Shown here piece by piece: positions 17,181 through 27,399 of a stretch of 64,000 nt of DNA. The DNA is taken from positions 496,001 to 560,000 of the forward strand of contig NZ_JAIMCA010000002.1 of assembly GCF_025499465.1 (NCBI RefSeq). The letters run 5' to 3'. Positions within the stretch are counted from its first letter, which is position 1; each line of letters starts with the position of its first letter. This DNA comes from Allobosea sp. BH3 (GTDB taxonomy: Bacteria > Pseudomonadota > Alphaproteobacteria > Rhizobiales > Beijerinckiaceae). Below the pieces are notes generated by a model. That model did no database searches and was not told the origin of the DNA. It saw only the letters and a list, made by a program, of their open reading frames with translations. Both the position numbers and the translations under genes were made by a program.

Positions 17181-18241
17181 GCGCCTCCCCTGCCCGGTTC
17201 CGCGACCGGCGTCCAGAGCACGTCCTCGATCCGGCGCGATGCCGTCACCAGCATCACGAGCCGGTCGAAGCCGAGCGCGATACCGGAGGCGGCCGGCATT
17301 CCGGCGAGCGCGGCCAGGAAATCCTCGTCGACCGGGTAGCGCTCGCCATAGATGCGCTCCTTCTCGTCCATATCGGCCTCGAAGCGACGGCGCTGCTCGT
17401 CCGCGTCGGTGAGTTCGCCGAAGGCGTTGGCGAGCTCGACGCCGCAGGCATAAAGCTCGAAGCGCTCGGCGACGCGCGGATCGCCGGGCTTCGGCCGGGC
17501 CAGCGCGGCCTCGCTGATCGGGTATTCGCAGAGGATCGTGGCACGGCCGCGACCGAGTTGGGGCTCGACACGCTCCGAGAGCACGCGACTGAAGATGTCG
17601 GACCAGCTGTCATCCGCCGCCAACCGGATGCCGCCCTTCTCCGCGGCCGCGGCCAATGCAGGACGGTCCGTCGTGCCATCGGGCGAGACTGTTCCCAGCA
17701 GGTCGATGCCGGCATGGCGAGCGAAGGCATCGTGCAGTGTCAGGCGCTCCGGCTCGGCGAAGGGATCGGCTTGCGTCTCGCGCCAGCGCAGCGTGGTTAC
17801 GCCGGCGGCGCGAGCGGCCTCGGCCAGCAACGCCGCGCAATCGGCCATCAGCACCTCGTAATCCTCGCCGGCGCGATACCATTCCAGCATCGTGAATTCG
17901 GGGTGGTGCAGCGCCGTGCGCTCGCGATTGCGGAAGACGCGGGCGAAATCGAAGATGCGCGTCTCGCCGGCCGCCAGCAGCTTCTTGCAGGCGAATTCGG
18001 GCGAGGTGTGCAGATAGTAGGGATGCCCCTCGGCGGCGTTGTCGATCAGCGTCGTGCCGAAGCCGTGCAGATGCGTCTCGTTGCCGGGCGAGAGCTGCAG
18101 GACAGCCGCCTCGACCTCGGTGAAGCCCCTGTCCTCGAACCAGCGGCGCAGGCGCGCCCTGACCCGCCCGCGGGCCAGCAGCGCCGGGCGACGGTCGGCA
18201 TGGATGTCGGGCCGCCAGAAGGGCAAGGGGGCTGAACTCAT
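17177..18241 (-). CDS. epmA: EF-P--lysine ligase EpmA (GenX/PoxA)
   Basis: The 354-residue product is a class II lysyl-tRNA synthetase core without the anticodon-binding domain, as expected for EpmA, which attaches (R)-beta-lysine to a lysine of EF-P. Class II motifs are visible: [39 protein letters not shown] (motif 2) and a C-terminal [14 protein letters not shown] (motif 3). It overlaps epmB by four bases and is transcribed away from efp, with which it shares a 107-base intergenic region. Confidence 0.95.
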   Translation of the reverse strand: MSSAPLPFWRPDIHADRRPALLARGRVRARLRRWFEDRGFTEVEAAVLQLSPGNETHLHGFGTTLIDNAAEGHPYYLHTSPEFACKKLLAAGETRIFDFARVFRNRERTALHHPEFTMLEWYRAGEDYEVLMADCAALLAEAARAAGVTTLRWRETQADPFAEPERLTLHDAFARHAGIDLLGTVSPDGTTDRPALAAAAEKGGIRLAADDSWSDIFSRVLSERVEPQLGRGRATILCEYPISEAALARPKPGDPRVAERFELYACGVELANAFGELTDADEQRRRFEADMDEKERIYGERYPVDEDFLAALAGMPAASGIALGFDRLVMLVTASRRIEDVLWTPVAEPGRGGA

Positions 18242-18348
18242 CGAATCTCGCGCCGGATAGCTTTCGTTTCGCGCGCGGATGCGGTAGTTGCGCGGCGACA
18301 GAATTTCGCATAGCGCGCGGGTGCCTCGCGCACCAGAAGGACATTCAC

Positions 18349-18918
18349 GTGGTCAAGGTCATCGCCTCTTCCGTCCGCAAGGGCAACGTCCTCGAGCTCG
18401 ACGGGCATCTCTGCACCGTCATTTCGGCCGAGAGCTTCTTCCCCGGCAAGGGCACGCCGACGACGCAGATCGACATGCGCCGCATCTCCGACGGCACCAA
18501 GATGACGCAGCGCTACAAGACGACCGAGCAGGTCGAGCGCGCCTATGTCGAGGACCGCGATTTCACCTATCTCTACCAGGATGGCGAGCAGTACGTCTTC
18601 ATGAACCCGGAGACCTACGACCAGATCCATGTCGACAAGGACGTGGTCGGCGACGCCGCCCCCTACCTCCAGGAGAACATGAAGGTCTCGCTGTCGGTGT
18701 TCGAGGACAAGGCCGTCGCGATCGAATTGCCGCAACGCGTGACGCTGGAAGTCGCCGAGACCGAGCCGGTGACGAAGGGCCAGACGGCCTCCTCCTCCTA
18801 CAAGCCGGCGATCCTCTCCAATGGCGTGCGCAGCGCCGTGCCCCCGCATATCGGCGTCGGCACCCGCATCGTCGTGATGACCGCCGACGGCTCGTATGTC
18901 GAGCGTGCGAAGGACTGA
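18349..18918 (+). CDS. efp: Elongation factor P
   Basis: EF-P binds between the P and E sites and rescues ribosomes stalled at polyproline. The 189-residue protein has the three-domain length and the conserved tip FFPGKGTP, in which Lys34 is the beta-lysylation position. GTG at 18349 is the start, with AGAAGG eight bases upstream. The presence of Lys34 agrees with the epmA-epmB pair next door. An EpmC hydroxylase gene is not in the window. Confidence 0.97.
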   Translation: MVKVIASSVRKGNVLELDGHLCTVISAESFFPGKGTPTTQIDMRRISDGTKMTQRYKTTEQVERAYVEDRDFTYLYQDGEQYVFMNPETYDQIHVDKDVVGDAAPYLQENMKVSLSVFEDKAVAIELPQRVTLEVAETEPVTKGQTASSSYKPAILSNGVRSAVPPHIGVGTRIVVMTADGSYVERAKD

Positions 18919-18963
18919 TCTCCCGACGCGAGCGGACGAGAAGAATTTCCTTTATAGCGATGC

Positions 18964-18990
18964 GCGGCGGGCCCTTTCCGGGCCCGTCGT
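18964..18990 (+). terminator. Stem-loop after efp
   Basis: GGGCCC (18969-18974) and GGGCCC (18980-18985) are self-complementary around TTTCC, with four to five extra pairs below. No U tract follows, so it may be a weak terminator between efp and the DUF1993 gene. Confidence 0.4.
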
Positions 18991-19007
18991 CATTTCAGGG
19001 ACAGTCC

Positions 19008-19526
19008 ATGCCGCTTACCGTTCAGGCCGCCGCCCTTTCCGGCTTCGTTCAGACGCTCCACGCGCTCGACGCCATTATCGACAAGGCCGTCGAGCAGGCC
19101 GAGGCCCGCAAGATCCAGCCCGAAGTGCTGCTCTCCGCGCGGCTGGCGCCCGACATGCTCGCCTTCACCCGCCAGATCCAGCTCTGCTGCGACTTCGCCA
19201 AGAACGCCGTGGCGCGGCTTTCGGGCGGCGAGAACCCGCGCTTCCCCGATGAGGAGAAGAGCTTCCCCGAATTGAAGGAGCGCATCGCCAAGACGCTCGC
19301 TTTCGTCGCGGCTGCCGATGCCTCCTCGCTCGATGCTGGCCTCACCCGCGACGTCACCTTCCCGCGCGGGCCTTCGGCCACCGTGACCATGACCGGCGAG
19401 GCCTATCTGACCCGCTTCGCCATCCCGAACTTCTATTTCCACGCCACGACCGCCTACGCGATCCTGCGCGAGAACGGCTTCCAGATCGGCAAGCAGGACT
19501 TCCTGAAAGGCGTCTTCGACGCCTGA
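19008..19526 (+). CDS. DUF1993 family protein
   Basis: A 172-residue alpha-helical protein with the DUF1993 pattern: a first helix with FVQTLHALDAIIDKAVEQAE, then LAPDMLAFTRQIQLCCDFAK, and an end motif YFHATTAYAILRENGFQIGK. The fold is related to DinB-type four-helix bundles; function is unknown. The ATG at 19008 has CAGGGA upstream. The longer open frame starting near 18288 is a shadow of efp. Confidence 0.88.
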   Translation: MPLTVQAAALSGFVQTLHALDAIIDKAVEQAEARKIQPEVLLSARLAPDMLAFTRQIQLCCDFAKNAVARLSGGENPRFPDEEKSFPELKERIAKTLAFVAAADASSLDAGLTRDVTFPRGPSATVTMTGEAYLTRFAIPNFYFHATTAYAILRENGFQIGKQDFLKGVFDA

Positions 19527-19825
19527 CGGCGAGGCCTTGCAAAGGCCGCATCCCGCTCCCATATGAGGTTCACGACGATGTCGAGGGCGTTCCACCGTCC
19601 TCCATCGTCGTTGAAGACGGCCATGGGTCGAACGAGTGACGCCGGATGTACGCGCACCGTTCTGCTGCATGGCCGTTGGCGTTTTCAGGCCCCCGCATCC
19701 GCACCCCTTCCGCATCTGGCGGCGCCTTCGCATGTGCAGCGACGAATTCCGGCCGGGTTTTTGAACTTCCCTTGCGTCAGGAGCGACGACCTCTTCATAT
19801 CGCCTGCGACTGGGGGGAGGATGCG

Positions 19826-20992
19826 ATGGGGGAGCCGAGGGGGACCGTCTATCTGCGTGCCGGAGGCGCCGAGCGCTTCCGGAAGGACACGGCCAAGCGC
19901 TTCGCGCGCCGCGTCAACAAGACTCTGCTGAAGATCGACGCCGCGCTGGCGGCCTATCCCTCGCTGACGCGCGAGGAGCGCACGCAGAGGACGCAGGCGC
20001 TGCTCGCCATCGTCGCGCTCTGCGACAGCTGGCTCAGCGACAAGCAGACCAAGATCGACCATGGCGAGTCCTTCCGTGCCGCCGCCGTCCAGGACCTGCA
20101 CGGGGCCGCCGTCGCCGAGCTGCGCGGCCTGCAGAACTGGACCAAGGCCAAGACCGCGATCCGCAAGCTCATCCCGTCCGGTTCACTCAAGAACCACGGC
20201 ACCGCCCCGCTGCGCATTATGCAGAAGGAGAACTGGCTGGAGGTCGTGGACAAGCACCACCGACGCGGCCAGGAGCTCTCGACACATTTCGAGGCTTGGG
20301 AGAAATCCGCCGAGACCTGCTCCTTCTGGGAGTATCTCGAGAAGCAGGCGCCGGACGTGAAGAACGATCTCGCAAATGTCTCGGTGCGTTATGTCGACGA
20401 CTTGATCTTCCGCGCGCTCTTCGAGGTGTCGTTCGATCGCGGGATGATATGGTCGCGCATGTCCCCGACGCTGCAGAACATGATCCTCAGCAAGATGGGG
20501 CGATCCAACATCTTCCACCATGCCGAGCTCAGGCCGCTCGACACCACGACCTGGCCGTCGAACGCGCTGCGCGGCATGAGCACCGGCTGGGCCGCCTTCG
20601 TGCTGAGCCCGCAGGAGGTGGTCTATGCCGGCATGCATGTCGGCGGCGTGTTCCACCACTCCAGCTTCCTGTCAGGGGCTCCGGTGCTGGCCTCGGGGAT
20701 GATCCGCGTCGAGAACGGGCATATCCGCGGTATCCACGAGAAGAACGGCCACTACCGGTCGCAGGAGGTGCATCTGCGCACCTTCCTGAAGCATCTGCTG
20801 CATCAGCTGCCGGGCACGAACTGGCACGATGTCGAGTACATCACCTTCGGCGGCACCTCGATGAGCGTCGGCTCGCTCCTGGGCCTGCAGAGGCGACCGA
20901 GCCCGCCGCCCCGCCCACCACGCCCGGCGCAGCAGCACGTCGCCCAGGGCGGCAATGTCCGCAACCTGATCCAGCGCTTCAACAACAGCTGA
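19826..20992 (+). CDS. Unknown protein resembling plant IQM (calmodulin-binding) family
   Basis: The 388-residue protein has no signal peptide. Residues 137-171 (WLEVVDKHHRRGQEL ... FEAW ... FWEYLE) and 257-320 (WAAFVLSPQEVVYAG, FHHSSFLSG at 276-284, MIRVENGHIRGI, NGHYRSQ at 308) line up, from memory, with the conserved blocks of plant IQM proteins: WLE-VDPRHRYG, FYYDSW, W-FVLS, F-HSSFLAG, AAGRLVVEDGVLK and SGHYLPT. No IQ motif is evident N-terminally. A Pro-rich segment (357-366) precedes the tail. GGGAGG lies five bases before the ATG at 19826. The gene is monocistronic; role unknown. Confidence 0.75.
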   Translation: MGEPRGTVYLRAGGAERFRKDTAKRFARRVNKTLLKIDAALAAYPSLTREERTQRTQALLAIVALCDSWLSDKQTKIDHGESFRAAAVQDLHGAAVAELRGLQNWTKAKTAIRKLIPSGSLKNHGTAPLRIMQKENWLEVVDKHHRRGQELSTHFEAWEKSAETCSFWEYLEKQAPDVKNDLANVSVRYVDDLIFRALFEVSFDRGMIWSRMSPTLQNMILSKMGRSNIFHHAELRPLDTTTWPSNALRGMSTGWAAFVLSPQEVVYAGMHVGGVFHHSSFLSGAPVLASGMIRVENGHIRGIHEKNGHYRSQEVHLRTFLKHLLHQLPGTNWHDVEYITFGGTSMSVGSLLGLQRRPSPPPRPPRPAQQHVAQGGNVRNLIQRFNNS

Positions 20993-21008
20993 GCGGCCAG
21001 CGGGCCGC
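20993..21008. terminator. Short hairpin between convergent genes
   Basis: GCGGCC (20993-20998) pairs with GGCCGC (21003-21008) over a 4-base loop, exactly between the stop codons of two convergent genes. No T run is present. Confidence 0.3.
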
Positions 21009-21012
21009 CGCG

Positions 21013-21669
21013 TCAGCCCTGAAGGAAGGGGTTGCTGCGCCGCTCCTCGCCGAGCGTGCTCGCCTGGCCATGACCGGGCAGGAACTGGACGTCGTCGCCG
21101 AGCGGCAGGAGCTTCGTCCTGATGCCCTCGATCAGCGTCTCGTGGCTGCCATAGGGGAAATCGGTGCGGCCGACCGAACCGGCGAAGACCGTGTCGCCGG
21201 CCAGCAGGAAGCGCAGATCCTTCTGGAAGAAGGTGACGTGGCCGGGCGTGTGGCCGGGCACATGCTGGACGGAGAAGGTCAGTTCGCCAAGCGAGACCTC
21301 GTCGCCATCCTTCAGCCAGCGCGTCGGCGTGACCGCCTTCATGTCGAGGATGTCGAAGCGCAGCCCCTGCTCCGGCAGGCCGTCGAGCAGGAACCGGTCG
21401 CCCTCATGCGGACCGATGATCGGCAGCATGAGCGCCTCGGCCAGCGCGGTGGCGCCTCCGGCATGGTCGAGATGGCCATGGGTGAGCCAGATCGCAGCCG
21501 GCGTCACGCCCAGTTCCTTCAGCGCTTCCAGCAGGCGCGGCACGTCGCCACCGGGATCGACGATGGCCGCCTGCTTCGTCTTCGTCTCCCAGACGATCGA
21601 GCAGTTCTGCTGGAACGGCGTCACCGGCACGACGGCGATCTGGAGCGGAGGGGTGGTCTCGTCGGTCAT
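21013..21669 (-). CDS. MBL-fold metallohydrolase (glyoxalase II-like, YcbL type)
   Basis: A 218-residue metallo-beta-lactamase-fold enzyme. The metal motif is LTHGHLDHAGG near residues 63-73, followed by HVPGHTPGHVTFF, LLAGDTVFAGSVGRTDFP and a final LPGHGQAS. It lacks the C-terminal domain of true GloB and fits the YcbL/type II glyoxalase II group that hydrolyses thioesters such as S-lactoylglutathione. Physiological substrate is inferred only. Confidence 0.92.
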   Translation of the reverse strand: MTDETTPPLQIAVVPVTPFQQNCSIVWETKTKQAAIVDPGGDVPRLLEALKELGVTPAAIWLTHGHLDHAGGATALAEALMLPIIGPHEGDRFLLDGLPEQGLRFDILDMKAVTPTRWLKDGDEVSLGELTFSVQHVPGHTPGHVTFFQKDLRFLLAGDTVFAGSVGRTDFPYGSHETLIEGIRTKLLPLGDDVQFLPGHGQASTLGEERRSNPFLQG

Positions 21670-21920
21670 TCCATTTTCCGTCGCTGCTCGGCTCGAGAGC
21701 CGGCCATGCCGACACGGCGGTGCGGCGCGACCGCCTTACCCCAAAACACAACTCCGCCCAAAGCCCATTCGTCGAGCCGGCCTTGGAGGGCAGGAACGCA
21801 GGGCATTCACATCCACGAGATGAATTAGGATGTTTGATGAGCATGGAGCGCTCCAGCAACACTGGCATTTTAGCAAGAGCCGCTAAGTTTTCCGCTCGCC
21901 GATAGGGCAGAGTTCAATTC

Positions 21921-22784
21921 ATGGTCAGCGATCGAACCGAACTGCATTACCGCAGCCGCGTGGCCCGCACTGTCGCAGCCATCACCGCTGATCCGGTGGC
22001 GGATCTGCGCCTCGACGACCTCGCGCGCATCGCGCATGTCTCACCCTTCCATTTTCATCGCGTCTACGCCGCCATGGTGGGCGAGACCGCTGCCGCGACG
22101 ACCCGCCGGGTCCGGCTCGCTCTCGCGACACGCCTCCTGATCCGTTCCGACGACAGCGTCACGCAAATTGCCCTGATGGTCGGCTACGACAGTCCGCAGG
22201 CTTTCACCCGCGCCTTTCGCCAGTTTACCGGGCATTCGCCGCGCGCTTTCCAGCAGCAGATGAGGCAGACACCCCGCACTGCCGCCACGACACCGACGTC
22301 TTGCGGCAACGATGCGGCGACTCCCGTCGTCGAGATTGTCGAACGGCCGGCGCAGCGGGTGTATGCGCTGCGTCATGTCGGGCCTTTCGCGACCGTTCCC
22401 CATACGCATCGGCAATTGCGCCGTCGCGCCGGTGCACAGGTCATCACGGCAAAATGGGGTGCCTCATTCGGCAACCCCGCCGATCCCACCCGCTTCAGAT
22501 ATTACGCCGCCATCGCCTCGACCGGCCCCCGGCCAGCAGATCCGGACATCGAAATCCTGGAGATTCCGGGCGGTCGTTATGCCTCGTACCCGCTAACCGG
22601 CCCCTACACCCGCATCAACGCCGCGGTGCACGCCCTGTATGCCAGATGGATGCCGGATAGCGGCTACGAGCCGGACGACCGGCCCACGCTGGAGCACTAT
22701 CTCGATATGTCAACGCGCGGTATCGAACCCGCCGCATTGCGCACCGAACTTCTGATCCCGATCCGCCGCCCGAGCCTGCCATGA
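21921..22784 (+). CDS. AraC-family regulator with GyrI-like effector domain
   Basis: The 287-residue protein has an N-terminal double HTH of the AraC type (LRLDDLARIAHVSPFHFHRVY and VTQIALMVGYDSPQAFTRAFR, residues about 30-105). The C-terminal half, from VVEIVERPAQRVYALRHVGPF on, is a GyrI-like (SHS2) small-molecule-binding domain, as in Rob and BmrR-type multidrug sensors. Its stop overlaps the ATG of the downstream hydrolase gene, so the two are translationally coupled. Confidence 0.92.
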   Translation: MVSDRTELHYRSRVARTVAAITADPVADLRLDDLARIAHVSPFHFHRVYAAMVGETAAATTRRVRLALATRLLIRSDDSVTQIALMVGYDSPQAFTRAFRQFTGHSPRAFQQQMRQTPRTAATTPTSCGNDAATPVVEIVERPAQRVYALRHVGPFATVPHTHRQLRRRAGAQVITAKWGASFGNPADPTRFRYYAAIASTGPRPADPDIEILEIPGGRYASYPLTGPYTRINAAVHALYARWMPDSGYEPDDRPTLEHYLDMSTRGIEPAALRTELLIPIRRPSLP

Positions 22785-23755
22785 AATTCCGCCGCTTCTT
22801 CGCCTTTGCCGCCTTCAGCCTCGCAGCCTCGACGACACAGGCCGCCGGGTTCAAGCCAATCGAAGTTCCAGCCCAGGGGAGGCTTCAAGCGTTCAAGGGC
22901 GCGGTCTGGTATCCGTGCAATCGCCCCGCAAGCGAAACGCGACTCGGCCCGTTCGTCATGTCAGTCAGCATGAACTGCCCGCTCTCTGGCGAGAAGCGGC
23001 CGCTCGTCGTGATCTCGCATGGCAAGACCGGGAGTTTCCTCGGACATCGCGACACGGCGGAGTTTCTAGCCGATGCCGGCTTCGTCGTCGTGGCGATCAA
23101 TCATCCCGGCGACAGTGCCCCCGACAGGAGTCGCACGAACGAGTTCCCGATCTTCGTCGAGCGGCCGGCCGACATCAAACGCGTGATCGATTACATGCTC
23201 GGCTCATGGCCCGATGCCGCCGCGATCGATGCAAGCCGCATCGGCTTCTTCGGCTTCTCGCGGGGCGGCTATACGGGGCTCGTCGCCATCGGTGCCAATC
23301 CGTATTTCGGCAAACGCCTCCAGCTCTGCGAGGGCAAGAGCGACGCGCTTTGCGAGCAGGTCCGCATGGGACAGCTACCCGAGCTCAGCCATGATGCTCG
23401 CATCAAGGCGGCGGTCATCGCCGACCCGCTCAGCGTCTTCTTTACGCAGGACAGCTTCAAGAGCGTGCAGGTGCCGGTTCAGCTCTGGGGCTCGGAACGC
23501 GGCGGCGATGGCGTGACGCCGGCCAGCGTGGCCGACATCGCGAGCCGGCTGCAGGTGAGGCCCGAATTCCGCGTCGTCCCCAGCTCCCAGCATTTCTCCT
23601 TCCTGACGCCCTGCCCCGCAGAACTGGCTCAATCGGCTCCCGATCTCTGCAGCGATCCGCCCGGTTTCGACCGGGCGGCCTTTCACGCCGATTTCAACGC
23701 CAGCGTGCTCACCTTCCTGAAAGCTCAACTCGGCCAGCCGCCAGCGCTTCGTTAG
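22781..23755 (+). CDS. Secreted alpha/beta hydrolase (dienelactone hydrolase / PAF-AH-like)
   Basis: The 324-residue protein has a signal peptide (FFAFAAFSLAASTTQAAG). The hydrolase fold shows the oxyanion segment PLVVISHGKTG, the nucleophile elbow GFFGFSRGG (Ser about residue 168), and a C-terminal VVPSSQHFSFL His region. It resembles predicted dienelactone hydrolases of the periplasm. It is co-expressed with the AraC/GyrI regulator through a four-base overlap. Its substrate is unknown. Confidence 0.88.
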   Translation: MKFRRFFAFAAFSLAASTTQAAGFKPIEVPAQGRLQAFKGAVWYPCNRPASETRLGPFVMSVSMNCPLSGEKRPLVVISHGKTGSFLGHRDTAEFLADAGFVVVAINHPGDSAPDRSRTNEFPIFVERPADIKRVIDYMLGSWPDAAAIDASRIGFFGFSRGGYTGLVAIGANPYFGKRLQLCEGKSDALCEQVRMGQLPELSHDARIKAAVIADPLSVFFTQDSFKSVQVPVQLWGSERGGDGVTPASVADIASRLQVRPEFRVVPSSQHFSFLTPCPAELAQSAPDLCSDPPGFDRAAFHADFNASVLTFLKAQLGQPPALR

Positions 23756-23766
23756 CAGCGCCGGTG

Positions 23767-24086
23767 TCACCGCCCGCCGCAGCGGTTGGCGATGAGCGCA
23801 CGATAGTTCACCAGCTCGGAATCCATCTCGGCGACATTGCGTTCACGGTCCCGGCCGGTCTGGCAGGTCGCGAAGACGGCGCGCGATTTCTGGAGATAGG
23901 CGACGTGCTCGCGATAGGCGCGGCACTGCGTCGCCTGGTCCGCGTTGGCCACCGCCGCGAGCCGGGACTGCTGCTGGCGGAAGCCGGCCTCGTTCTGGAA
24001 GATGTCGCGCGAGCAGGTCGAGGGGCGCGGCTGCTGGGCGAGCGCCGGCCCCGCAAGCAGCAATCCCATAAGGGCGAGAGCCAGCC

Positions 24087-24090
<4 letters not shown>
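23767..24090 (-). CDS. Small secreted protein, helical, Cys-containing
   Basis: A 107-residue product with signal peptide [19 protein letters not shown] and a mature helical region containing four Cys ([32 protein letters not shown]). The ATG at 24090 overlaps the fumarase stop as ATGA, so it is translated from the fumarase message. No family is recognised. The much longer open frame in the same phase reaching 24762 is a shadow of fumarase. Confidence 0.8.
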
Positions 24091-25715
<1,625 letters not shown>

Positions 25716-25849
25716 GGTGAGCGGCTCCGAAACTTGGCGCGCCGCGCTCGATGCATGAAAGCGCGACGCCGATCCTGCCGGGGTCATAGCCGGTCAGCCC
25801 CTCGCGTCCAAGCAGTCTTTAATGGCTGTAGAGTGGAGCGGAACCCCGA

Positions 25850-25946
25850 CGTCATTGCGAGCGCAGCGAAGCAATCCAGGGGACTGGGGGGAGGCGTTCG
25901 ACCCAGCCCCCTGGATTGCTTCGTCGCTTCGCTCCTCGCAATGACG
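25850..25946. repeat. Dispersed palindromic repeat, family E, copy 1
   Basis: CGTCATTGCGAGCG at the left and CTCGCAATGACG at the right are inverted, with inner arms GAAGCAATCCAGGGG and CCCCTGGATTGCTTC. It is the common rhizobial element whose shadow translation reads ...RSEAI...LLRRFAPRNDG. A second copy is at 46492. Confidence 0.9.
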
Positions 25947-25956
25947 GAGGCGCGGC

Positions 25957-26418
25957 TCAGGCCGCCTGCGCCGCCGATTCCGCGAGCACCGCGTAGATTG
26001 CGCCGGGGTCGCGGATCTTGCGGACCTGATCCAGCACTGACTGGTTGCGCAGCACGCGGGCGACGCGGGCCAGCGCCTTGAGATGGTCGGCGCCCGCCCC
26101 TTCCGGCGCGATCAGCACGAAGATGATGTCGACCGGCTGGCCGTCCAGAGCGTCGAAATCGATCGGCTTCTCGACCCGGGCAAAGAGCCCGATCAGCCTG
26201 TCGATACCGGGCAGGCGGCCATGGGGGATGGCGATGCCGTCGCCGATGCCGGTGGAGCCGAGGCGCTCGCGCTGGAGCAGCGCCTCGGAGAGCTCGCGCT
26301 CGGGCAAGCCAGTCAGCGCTGCGGCATGCTGGGCAAGCTCCTGCAGCGCCTGCTTCTTGCCATTGGCCCGGAGCGGGGAGATCACCGCATTGGGGCTCAG
26401 GAGATCGGTCAGCGTCAT
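25957..26418 (-). CDS. ptsN: PTS IIA-like nitrogen-regulatory protein PtsN (EIIA-Ntr)
   Basis: PtsN is the terminal acceptor of the nitrogen phosphotransferase chain and controls potassium, nitrogen and carbon functions by its phosphorylation state. The 153-residue protein has the EIIA fold and the phospho-acceptor His66 in GDGIAIPHGRLPG. ATG at 26418 gives the usual length; an ATG at 26430 is an alternative with GGGA close upstream. It follows hpf on the same strand, in the classic rpoN-hpf-ptsN order. Confidence 0.95.
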   Translation of the reverse strand: MTLTDLLSPNAVISPLRANGKKQALQELAQHAAALTGLPERELSEALLQRERLGSTGIGDGIAIPHGRLPGIDRLIGLFARVEKPIDFDALDGQPVDIIFVLIAPEGAGADHLKALARVARVLRNQSVLDQVRKIRDPGAIYAVLAESAAQAA

Positions 26419-26504
26419 ACGCCCGTCCATGCATGTCCCGTGCCGGCCGGAAATCGCCGGCACGAGTCAGGTTCGACGGCCGGTGCGGGTCGTCCGCCGG
26501 CCCC

Positions 26505-27089
26505 TCAGGAAAGCGATGCCGGCGGATCGATCCAGCCGATATTGCCGTCGCGGCGGCGGTATACGATGTTCATGCGGCCATTGCCAGCATGGCGAAAGAT
26601 GATGACCGGCGCGCCGGTCATATCGAGCTCCGCCACCGCGTCACTTACCGTCAACACATGCAGGGATTTGGTGGACTCTGCCACGATCACAGGGTTGTCA
26701 CCCACCGAAACGCCATCGAATTCCTCGATATCGTCATCCGGAGCGGCGATCACATAGCTGGGGATTTCGATGCCGGGCTCGCGGCCATTGGCACCCGAGC
26801 GGTCCTTCAACCTGCGCTTGTAGCGCCGCAGCCGCTTCTCGATGCGCTCAGCCATCTTGTCGAGGCTGGCATAGGCGTCGTGGGCCGTGGCGGAGGCTTC
26901 CAGCGTGATCCCGGAGGAGAGATGAATGACGGTGTCGGTCCGGAAGGCGGTGCCGTCCTTGTCGACCGTCACATGGCCCTGATAGCCACCCTCGTAATAT
27001 TTGCTGACCGCCGCAGCGACCCGTTCCTCGGCCTGGCCCCGCAGGGCCTCGCCGACATCGAGATTCTTGCCGGAGATTCGCAAGCTCAT
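26505..27089 (-). CDS. hpf: Ribosome hibernation-promoting factor, long form
   Basis: The 194-residue protein has the N-terminal HPF/YfiA domain (SLRISGKNLDVGEALRGQAE) that binds the 30S subunit, a linker, and the C-terminal dimerisation domain (DNPVIVAESTKSLHVLTVSDA ... NGRMNIVYRRRDGNIGWI) of long HPFs, which pair 70S ribosomes into 100S dimers. ATG at 27089 opens the conserved domain; the frame continues upstream without conservation. A promoter is proposed at 27312-27340. Confidence 0.95.
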   Translation of the reverse strand: MSLRISGKNLDVGEALRGQAEERVAAAVSKYYEGGYQGHVTVDKDGTAFRTDTVIHLSSGITLEASATAHDAYASLDKMAERIEKRLRRYKRRLKDRSGANGREPGIEIPSYVIAAPDDDIEEFDGVSVGDNPVIVAESTKSLHVLTVSDAVAELDMTGAPVIIFRHAGNGRMNIVYRRRDGNIGWIDPPASLS

Positions 27090-27311
27090 GGAGTGCTTCC
27101 CCTTATGCGAAGCTGTCATGAGCGTTGGGCGGGCTGACCAAGGTCCAACAGGGCGATTGCGAGGAGCATCGCGCAGCCGATACGGCGATATCGGCAAGGG
27201 TGCGACGCCGGAGTCGCCCTGTTTCACCTCACTGCGTCAGCGCCATGCGTAGCGCCCGTCCAAGGCTCATGACAGCCTCTAAGCCATGGCCAATAGCCGG
27301 CCATCTAGAGC

Positions 27312-27340
27312 AGGTAAGAACTGGGAGTCCGGTCTGTCAA
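27312..27340 (-). promoter_or_regulatory. Candidate sigma-70 promoter for hpf-ptsN
   Basis: On the minus strand TTGACA (27340-27335) is followed after exactly 17 bases by TTACCT (27317-27312). It lies in the 310-base gap between rpoN and hpf, which otherwise shows no gene. The -10 box is a weak match. Confidence 0.45.
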
Positions 27341-27399
27341 TGAGGCAAGAGGCTCATGGCCCGCATGCGCCGAGGCTTTGGAACAAAACTGCGCCGGAC

